This document shows positions 55,685-64,000 of a DNA stretch of 64,000 bases, one piece after another. Below the pieces are notes generated by a model. That model was not told the DNA's origin, made no database searches, and saw only the letters and a list, made by a program, of their open reading frames with translations. Position 1 is the stretch's first letter. Each line of letters starts with the position of its first letter. The position numbers were made by a program, and so were the translations under genes. The stretch is taken from contig OY754970.1 in the NCBI GenBank assembly GCA_963576475.1, forward strand, positions 34,846,619-34,910,618, given 5' to 3'. This DNA is from Molanna angustata. Lineage: Eukaryota > Arthropoda > Insecta > Trichoptera > Molannidae.

Positions 55685-56059
55685 CAGAATCTAACAGAAG
55701 GACATACAATAGATTTTGACCATTCAAAAATAATAGCAAGTTTAAACAGTGAACCTCTCAGAATTTACAGGGAAGCTATAGAAATATATAAGAGAAGGGA
55801 TATAATGAACAATCGGGACGACGGAGTTCGTTTGCCTAGTACCTGGAAGAACATTTTATATGACAAACAATACAATAATAATATTAATAATACCATAGCG
55901 AAAATAACCCCAAAACACAACAATAATAATATTAATGTCACAACTAAAATTAACAATAAATCACAACACAAAAATAATGATAAAATATTATTACCAACGA
56001 ACACGACAGCAGGTGGGCGTGTCACAAGGAGCCAATCACGTCGCGCTAACAATATTTGA
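55685..56059 (+). pseudogene. C-terminus of Penelope-like GIY-YIG endonuclease
   Basis: The frame opens after a TAA at 55682. It encodes [40 protein letters not shown] and RDDGVRLPSTWKNIL. GHTIDFDxxKI, the REAIEI(x)K helix and the RDDGxxLxxxWxxIL box are the typical end of the endonuclease domain in Penelope-like elements. An asparagine-rich low-complexity tail follows, then AGGRVTRSQSRRANNI and a stop at 56057. The upstream GIY and YIG motifs and the reverse transcriptase are missing. An ATG at 55805 is internal and not a true start. Confidence 0.8.
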
Positions 56060-56151
56060 CATAAGCGGCCATCTTGTACGCTACGAGTCACTTGACGGTG
56101 AGCTTTCAGTGTGAGTAGACGTGTGTCGCGCGCGTGCTTTTCGTAAAGTCC

Positions 56152-56196
56152 TTGAAAATGCCTGGTGATATTCAGGCGAAACGTCGGAAGACAAAT
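56152..56196 (+). ncRNA. Hammerhead-like 3' motif of the Penelope-like element
   Basis: GCCTGGTGATATTCAGGCGA followed by AACGTCGG. CTGGTGA differs from the hammerhead core CTGATGA at one base, and CGAAACGTC supplies the GAAA, minimal helix III and cleavage C. GCCTG/CAGGC can pair as an alternative hairpin. A second hairpin, GGTCTT/AAGACC, follows at about 56194-56209. The position just after the endonuclease frame is where these ribozymes occur in the family. Present activity is doubtful. Confidence 0.4.
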
Positions 56197-56246
56197 GGTC
56201 TTAGTCAAGACCTACTGACACGGGAAAACCGAGATAAAAATATTAT

Positions 56247-57895
<1,649 letters not shown>

Positions 57896-57904
57896 CATTA
57901 TTGA

Positions 57905-58150
57905 CAGTCTCCAAGCTGAAGTGGGCTTTGGGCTGACCATATTGCAAGGCGAACAGATGGAAGATGGACTTCTAGGATTCTTGAATGGAGGTTGTGGGGG
58001 GACAAAATAAGTGGGAAGAGTCCAGAAGATATGGGCTGACGATATTGTCCAAAAGATTGTTTTCGTGTTGCTCGAGATCGGAAAGTGTGGAAGAGTTTTG
58101 AAGAGATCTATATCCAGCAGTGGAGAAAAGAGATCTATCAATACGCAACT
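57905..58150 (+). pseudogene. LINE C-terminal remnant (same group as 22.2 kb)
   Basis: The frame reads HIARRTDGRWTSRILEWRLW, GDKISGKSPEDMG and a stop, then in register DRKVWKSFEEIYIQQWRKEI. Together with SLKLKWALG just before, this gives the full order KWKWAGHIARRTDGRWTxxILEWRP ... DRxxWKxxEEAYxQQW of the LINE group represented at 22.2 kb. The GRPxxRW box is mutated. The 178-residue minus-strand frame covering this stretch (57689-58225) is a shadow. Confidence 0.75.
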
Positions 58151-59085
58151 ACATAAGTAAGGATCATCAGTTTTGATATTTAGTATTATATAGTTGGCCA
58201 ACAAGAAGAGATAAGAGATGTTCATGATTCGAACATGGAAGATTTTGACTTGTTAAATAGTAAGATTATTTATTGAAAATTTACTATACAAGAAACTCAT
58301 TAATAAATCCTAGAACATGGAAGTGAACGAGGTCACGAATGAATGCAAACTCCGCAAAGATCTCAGATCGATGGAATAATTTTATAGATACATACCTTTA
58401 TTCAATGAACAAGCACCTATGTTTGCAATATAGGAGTAAATTGATTTAATTACCAAACGCAAACCATCTTGAATATATTTGATATGCAAATGCATAAAGA
58501 AACACAAAAGCTCATCAATTCACAAACGCACTTACGCGTTGGTGAATCGAGATAAGTCAACAAGTATTGGATCCAAACATCAAGTGGTAACAACAGTTTA
58601 AATTAATTGAATCCAGAATCCAGTACGCTAGTTGGAGATCAAGCTAAATATAATTTAACAGCGAAAGGAATCGAGTTGCGCGAGTATGACAAAACGTAGT
58701 CGGAGAAATCACCGTACCTTTTGACAACACCGATCCAAAATGGTGTACAAATTGAAGTACAAACGGTGACTGGGTGCAAAGGACTGCACTTGCACTAAAA
58801 CTACATCAATCATGAGAAGAAATCGATGAAATAGTTTCAATATAACACGCAACAAGTCATAATATGCTGAGGTCAATAGAATTCCGCTACGAAATTAATT
58901 TAAAAAAAGATCGATTATTTCGATTGTGTAAAAATTCTGACCTGGATTCGAATATAACCTTCCTTTCATCGTTGTGTCTTTAACGAACATTGCGTCAGTT
59001 CGACCCGGTTTGATAATTGATTTTTGTTTTTTCGAAAAAGGCAAGTTTTGACACAAAAAAGAATCGAAGATAATTAAAAGCGCAA
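58151..59085. other. AT-rich interval, nothing recognised
   Basis: A 12-bp inverted repeat ATTCACAAACGC/GCGTTGGTGAAT with one mismatch surrounds ACTTAC at about 58519-58548. No gene is seen. Confidence 0.4.
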
Positions 59086-59345
59086 GAGACGCGGTCCGAG
59101 GTAGCGAATGTACCCTCTTGACGTATTCTCGTTTTGAAGTAACACGTTGTATACCGTGGTATTCTGACAGATATACTGAGACTCCCGCACACTCTACACG
59201 AACCGGGGACATTCTTAAATTTCAACGACAAGGAAAGTCAATTAGTCTCTTAGCGGTTGATTTGTATCGAGTCAACCGGCGCAGCGCCACCACTTCAACT
59301 ACACAACACAGCAACCGCCACCGGCTCGACACTCGATCCACATTA
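59086..59345. other. CpG-richer segment of unknown role
   Basis: CGACACTCGATCCAC, GTCAACCGGCGCAGCGCCAC and GACGCGGTCCGAGG stand out against the AT-rich background. A frame without ATG (59118-59417, plus) and minus-strand frames (58895-59231) overlap it, with no family resemblance. It could be a promoter or a non-coding exon. No well-spaced TATA-initiator pair was found. Confidence 0.3.
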
Positions 59346-60590
59346 CAAAAATATAAATTTCAAAAGAAACGTAATAAATTGAAGGTCGTTCTTGTACGTA
59401 CAGGACTTTTAATCTAACCGATAATTAAGATGTTTTATCAACATTATTAAAGATTTTTTTTCATAAACATAAACATGTCAAATAATAATGACTCCAGTTT
59501 TAGTCACGGGTTCTCAAAGTGCTCGTAAGGGGGACCTCGAACTGTGACATATCTATACTGGTGGATTGGATACGTTTGCCAGCGAAAAGTGTCAGAATGT
59601 CGGATTGGTTGGAAAGATTTTTATTTTTTTGAAAAGCAAGATATGCTAAGATATTTTATAAATTATTAAAATACAATAAACACTTAGGTAATAGCAATCT
59701 ACTGTATAGTATTGATTTTTAATAATATTTATAGGTCATTTAATAAAAAAAAATATTTAAGACAAAGTGGCCTCTAAGACACCAAAAAGGACAGTAATTA
59801 AAAGAGGAAAAGGACCAACCGAGATATTAAAAGGCAATAGGAAAACCAAGAATACACAAAAGTACAAAGAAAGAGTTATTTTTTTATGAATATGAAAATA
59901 TTTCCAATTATTGGTTATGTAGAAGAATCGTGAATTTAAAATCAAATTCTAAATTCTATATATTCCTGACTCTATTCCCAGTAAATAATTATGAGTTTAA
60001 AACGATACACGGATGGAACACCTTAAGATACAAATGTTGTTTTTGATAGGGTATAACGATGCAAAAAACTTTGTAAACCCCCGGTAAAGACCTCAAATCA
60101 ATGCTGTATGACAGTTTTGTTATCATTGGAACGAGGTGGTTGCTTCAAAGCTTTTAAAATGAAACTTTTCTTCATGGGATATTTATTAAAATTATATGTC
60201 GTCTTCCGTATAGTTTATGTAGGTACACAATTTAAAAGCTACATATTTGGACTTAATATTAAGGTTCGATAAGAAAAATTAATTTCTGTTTAATTAAAAT
60301 GATATACCTACATTCAAACATAAACCATAAAATATGAACTTTATTTTTGATTTGGGATATATTTGATATATGATCTGTCCTTATGAAGTTTGCCTCATGA
60401 AGTTAACTAAGTAAAATAATAAATTATGTGATTCAATATACTTAATGCTATTTATTTTTGTTTCTTTTTGTTTTTGGTATTTATTTCTTTAAAAAATGTT
60501 TAGATATGATATGCAAAAAATATTCTGGTAGATATTTCGTACATTTATACATCTCTTTTTGTTTTATTTTATAATATTATTGTATGTATG
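59346..60590. other. AT-rich interval, nothing recognised
   Basis: A 62-residue minus frame at 59757-59945 has no motif. Nothing else could be supported. Confidence 0.4.
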
Positions 60591-60599
60591 TATTAAACG

Positions 60600-60682
60600 T
60601 GTTTGTACTACTTTATTTTGTATGTACTTGTAAAAGGCTATTTAGCCTTTGATGGAAATAATAAATAAATAAATAATAAACA
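60600..60682 (+). repeat. LINE 3' end with hairpin and ATAA tail
   Basis: AAAGGCTATTTAGCCTTT is a perfect 8-bp-arm hairpin, followed by GATGGAAATAATAAATAAAT and more ATAA units. The layout matches LINE 3' ends at 20.87 and 44.9 kb. Coding remnants upstream are not readable. Confidence 0.55.
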
Positions 60683-60954
60683 TCTTCATATTGTACTAAG
60701 TCAGGTTCCCCCGACGTCAGCTATCACTTGAAAGAAAGACTCTCTGTACCGCACTAATTAAAAAAAACTCAAAATCAATTTATATTTCTTGATCTTTGCG
60801 AGATTTAAAATATAGACTGCAAGGCTTCTCATGAACTTGATAACAGTAAAATTATAAAATTAAGATCAGCTTCAGATTTTAGCAATCTTTGTGGCTAAAC
60901 TAATAGAATACTAATATTAATTTATACAACAATTAATTACTATTTCATACTAAA

Positions 60955-61042
60955 CGTTAATATCACCAAATTTCCGTGATTAAATGTAGAGAAAGATTAA
61001 GATTGGATTATAATCGAGTACTTATTTATTCATTTTTAAGAT
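60955..61042 (+). repeat. Dispersed repeat T, copy 3
   Basis: CCGTGATTAAATGTAGAGAA, AGATTAAGATTGGATTATAA and TCGAGTACTTATTTATTCAT match the copies at 3.16 and 54.19 kb with drift. Confidence 0.5.
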
Positions 61043-61127
61043 CTGGCAAGCAAATATTTTAGTCCATAGGTCATCGATTAAGTTGAATAAATACACCGAC
61101 ACATAAAACATAGCATATAATATTATC

Positions 61128-61232
61128 TCAGCATGATACTAGTTGATAATCTGCAATAAAAAAATAAACCTTATAAATTGAAAATTCTATACTCTCCATT
61201 ATATTTCCTTGGAGTAGTGAGGAGTTAAAATG
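61128..61232 (+). repeat. Repeat R, partial copy
   Basis: TCTCAGCATGATACTAGTTG, ATAATCTGCAATAAAAAAAT and TACTCTCCATTATATTTCCT/TGGAGTAGTGAGGAGT reproduce the order of the 53.1-kb copy, hairpin included. Confidence 0.6.
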
Positions 61233-61735
61233 CAAACTCACACGAAAAATTAGATATATATATCTTGAAAAATATTTATTTGGCTGAAAAAAACATATAA
61301 ACATATTTAAAACATAAAATAAACAAATAAAATAAAAAATAAAATAATAATAACATAATAATATCAAATAATAAATGCTTTTGTTGCATTTTATTTTGTC
61401 CTATTAAATAATTTACAATTAACGCATTAATCTGCTAATTTTTCCGAGGAAGTGTATAATGGTAATAATAATAATTTAGTGTTATTAATTGTAGTGCTTA
61501 GTTGTTATTAATATCATTAGTAAATCGGCCAGCGCCGTATAAAAAAATAAACATATACATTTTATACAAATATATTTATAAACATATTTTTTAAGAACAT
61601 AAAAACGTACTAACTCAACATTTACTTGTTGCATGGGGGGGGGCGTATAAAACATCCATTTTGCCTCTAGAAATTACGCAAAGGTTGATAATAAAAATTA
61701 TAAATAAAAAACCATCTGACTACCCAACTTTGCAA
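61233..61735. other. AT-rich interval, nothing recognised
   Basis: AATAAAATAAAA repeats lie at 61.31-61.36 kb and a short G-run (GGGGGGGGG) at about 61.64 kb. Confidence 0.4.
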
Positions 61736-61742
61736 CTATTTC

Positions 61743-62248
61743 GTGATTTTCAAGTGCCATCTTTTAATCTATAAAAAAAATGTGCTATTTCAAATACATA
61801 AGGACATTGGAAGGTCGCACCATGCCTTTGTACGTGTGGCGAGTGTTAGACATAATATAGTGGGTCAACTGTGTACCCCATTAACACATACATACACAAC
61901 ACAGCACTACTACACGTACAATGGGGTGGTGTGGTTCAACCAACTTGAAACAGATTTGAGACTGGCAATTGAACATAATGATTTTAAAAAAAAAATAAAG
62001 AATAAATCAAACTTATTATTTGACTGATATGTAAATTATATTAACTTCTTTTTGTATAGATAATAATTATGTATGTATAATATTTTGTGTATTCTGTATT
62101 AAATTGTCTCCTTTACACACGAGTGCTTGCACTCTAGTAAAGGGTAAATATGTTTTGTCTTACTGTGAATCTTTTCTATATAGTTTGTTTGTTTTATATT
62201 TTGTATATGTTATTGTAAACTAAATAAAAAAATAAAAAAAATAAAAAA
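61743..62248 (+). pseudogene. Jockey-like LINE C-terminus with 3' UTR and A-rich tail
   Basis: The frame to the stop at 62025 ends THTYTTQHYYTYNGVVWFNQ, LETDLRLAIEHNDFKKKIKN and KSNLLFD. It fits the jockey/CR1 reverse transcriptase terminus (Y.G..WN.LP..LR......FKKKLK..L), although the usual LP is LE here. About 195 bp of 3' UTR with an internal ACTCGTGTG/CACACGAGTG-like pairing segment runs to an A-rich tail at 62222-62248. It is 5'-truncated; the first 40 codons are not recognisable. Confidence 0.65.
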
Positions 62249-63035
62249 TTTAGCTGAAAAAGATTCCCACAAAAACATGTAACTTTATTATTAATACAAT
62301 TGAAAATGACAAATGATACTATTGTGGGTGGTTTATCACATTTATTAATTTAATTCATGATATCATACAGCAATTCATCATTGAGGTTTTATGAATATGG
62401 AAGTATGAGCAATGGAACAATGAACCAAGAAACTTAACAAGACTACACAAAAACTTGCATAAAACACCAATACCAACCACGAATGTAAAATAAAATAAAA
62501 AAAAATATTAATTATAAAGTATGCTTGGTGTTCAGTTAGTGATTGTGACCACACGCAGATTTAATCAGAAATGGATTTAGGAATTTAGATGGCCCATAAT
62601 GTTTCGGGAACATCAATAAGAAATTCTTTCAAAAAGGCGCAAAGAATGACATGATTCTACGGCTCATTTAAAACGGAAGGAATTCGAACATTAGGAATAT
62701 TACGAACGTTTTATTGTTAACTGTTGCATACGCTATTTAGATAAAATATATGACACGCCTAGATTAACATACACATTTCAAAAATTGAATGAAATCCTTG
62801 TATACACAAGAGTTATGAAAAATTAGTAGATAACAAATGTATTGTTGAAATCAATCAAAATAGAATCTCTATGGATTTAATTTAAGAAGGCGAAAAAAGT
62901 CAGGAATAGCTACTTTCTGTCTTCCTAAACCAATAAAAACATAATGACATTATTATTTTATTAAAAAGTCTTGATTACAAGTAATACAAGAAAAATTAAG
63001 TTCTCCGTTAGAAGACCAATTAAGTTTATATAAAT
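62249..63035. other. AT-rich interval, nothing recognised
   Basis: No frame, repeat or RNA-like signal could be supported. Confidence 0.45.
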
Positions 63036-63037
63036 AA

Positions 63038-63275
63038 TCTTCTTCTTCTTCTTCAATGGCTCTACAGCCCATATCGAGCCTTGGCATCCAGCAACTTCCT
63101 CCTCTAACTTCTCCTGTCACCTGCTGCGACCCTCCAGTTTGGCACATGCAGAAGCTGGGATGCGTCCCTCCCAATATCATCTTCCCATCGCAGCCTCGGT
63201 CTCCCGACCTTTCTTTTGCCATCTGGGTGCCCCTCGAAGACTCTTTTTGGTACCCGTGATGATGGCATAATCACG
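63038..63275 (-). pseudogene. LINE C-terminal remnant
   Basis: The minus strand encodes SSRVPKRVFEGHPDGKRKVG then RPRLRWEDDIGRDASQLLHV, PNWRVAAGDRRS, a stop at a usual tryptophan, and RRKLLDAKARYGL before a final stop and an AAGAAGAAGAAGAA tract. The GKRKVGRPxLRWxDDI...NWR..A.DR..WR.LL.AK...GL order is the standard end of a common insect LINE. Two stops break it. Other frames over it on both strands are shadows. Confidence 0.75.
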
Positions 63276-64000
63276 TGTGTGTAAATTGTAATGGCCGCAG
63301 TGAATGGGAAGGATATAAGGAATTGGATGGAAAGAGAAAGAAGAGAGCTTGAGAAAACACTACTCAACAGAAGCCGCAGAGGTATTCAGGGATTGTATTA
63401 TAATTGATTTAAATTTAGTAATAAACAAGGACATATTAGAGAGGTCTATATTCTTAAAGAACACATTGTATTTGTTGCAAGTTCTGTGAATAAATGCATG
63501 CTGTAAATAGTTTGTTTTACATATCGGAAACTTGATTGGTAGTGGATTATGGTTATTATGGTTGATTTATATAAAAAAATATTTCTAAAATGCCGACGTT
63601 TGTTTATGATGAGTAATAGGTAAACAAATGCATGCTTATTTCCTTAAGTAATTGTCTTTGAACGAAAATGAATTTTAAGGAAAACTTTAACAACAACTAT
63701 TAAATATTTGGTAAAAAATTGAATGATTATGATTCTAATGCAAATAGTTTCTGGACAAGTATGGCGCGAGAATCTCTCTGAAGAAACGCTTGGAAATAAA
63801 TTCACGAGTAGTTAAAAAGAAATACAACATATTTCAGTAAAATGAAGTTCTGGTTCCGATCCTGTTATTCAGAAGTTGGTAAGCAATGATGACAGCTGTT
63901 GATGGTAAAACGATGTCTTGTTATCGTCACAAACAATATACAGACATACCTATATTAAAGCAGGAGCAACGAACGTTTGGAAATGGAAATAAAAAAAAAA
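63276..64000. other. AT-rich interval, nothing recognised
   Basis: No gene, repeat or RNA-like signal could be supported up to the end of the window, which closes in an A-run. Confidence 0.45.

Noticed and set aside
55765..56208. 147-residue minus-strand frame
   Set aside because: It is antisense to the Penelope-like endonuclease tail. Its hydrophobic look comes from the complementary Asn-rich codons.

Overview
The window reads as nuclear DNA of an insect, most probably a moth or butterfly. It is very AT-rich and carries frequent TACCTA/TAGGTA words. It is packed with 5'-truncated non-LTR retrotransposons (LINEs) ending in ATAA-type tails, and with tRNA-derived SINEs. I find no intact host protein-coding gene. 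Nearly every long open frame is a retrotransposon 3' end, a microsatellite artefact or a chance frame. The segment is best described as intergenic or large-intron DNA rich in repeats. The species call is inference, not something the sequence proves.

Layout. 0-9 kb: a decayed LINE 3' end, tRNA-like SINEs and several LINE/SINE tails with a TTGCC...GGCAA hairpin. 9-23 kb: many LINE 3' fragments on both strands, including copies of one family (here 'LINE-A') recognised by an RGRPRKSWH-type C-terminus and a short 3' end running into TATG repeats, plus a minisatellite at 12.75-13.1 kb. 23-37 kb: a third tRNA-headed SINE, a possible core promoter near 24.65 kb, a near-perfect 94-bp-arm palindrome at 26.05-26.24 kb in which each arm carries a hammerhead-ribozyme core, a LINE insertion with clear target-site duplications at 27.0-27.4 kb, a decayed acidic reading frame at 29.3-29.8 kb, and a CpG-richer possible promoter at 36.1-36.6 kb. 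37-45.7 kb: a 50-bp-unit minisatellite, jockey-like and RTE-like reverse transcriptase remnants, and the best LINE-A copy (45.1-45.66 kb).

45.97-51.90 kb is the most striking object: a 5.9-kb foldback element whose two arms of about 2.9 and 3.0 kb are inverted copies around a 26-bp spacer. Each arm is built of several different minisatellite blocks in mirrored order. The arms differ by substitutions and indels, so this is not a trivial assembly fold-back.

55.3-56.7 kb: two (TA)n tracts of 366 and 413 bp bracket the 3' end of a Penelope-like element, comprising the C-terminal part of a GIY-YIG-type endonuclease followed by a GAAACGTC ribozyme-like 3' motif. 57-64 kb: more LINE 3' fragments and dispersed repeats.

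Hammerhead-like motifs at four places, one of them with a fully matching core, together with the Penelope-like 3' end and the giant foldback are the parts most worth following up. No computation or database search was possible. Family names rest on motif recognition, and coordinates of repeats are approximate to about 5-20 bp.
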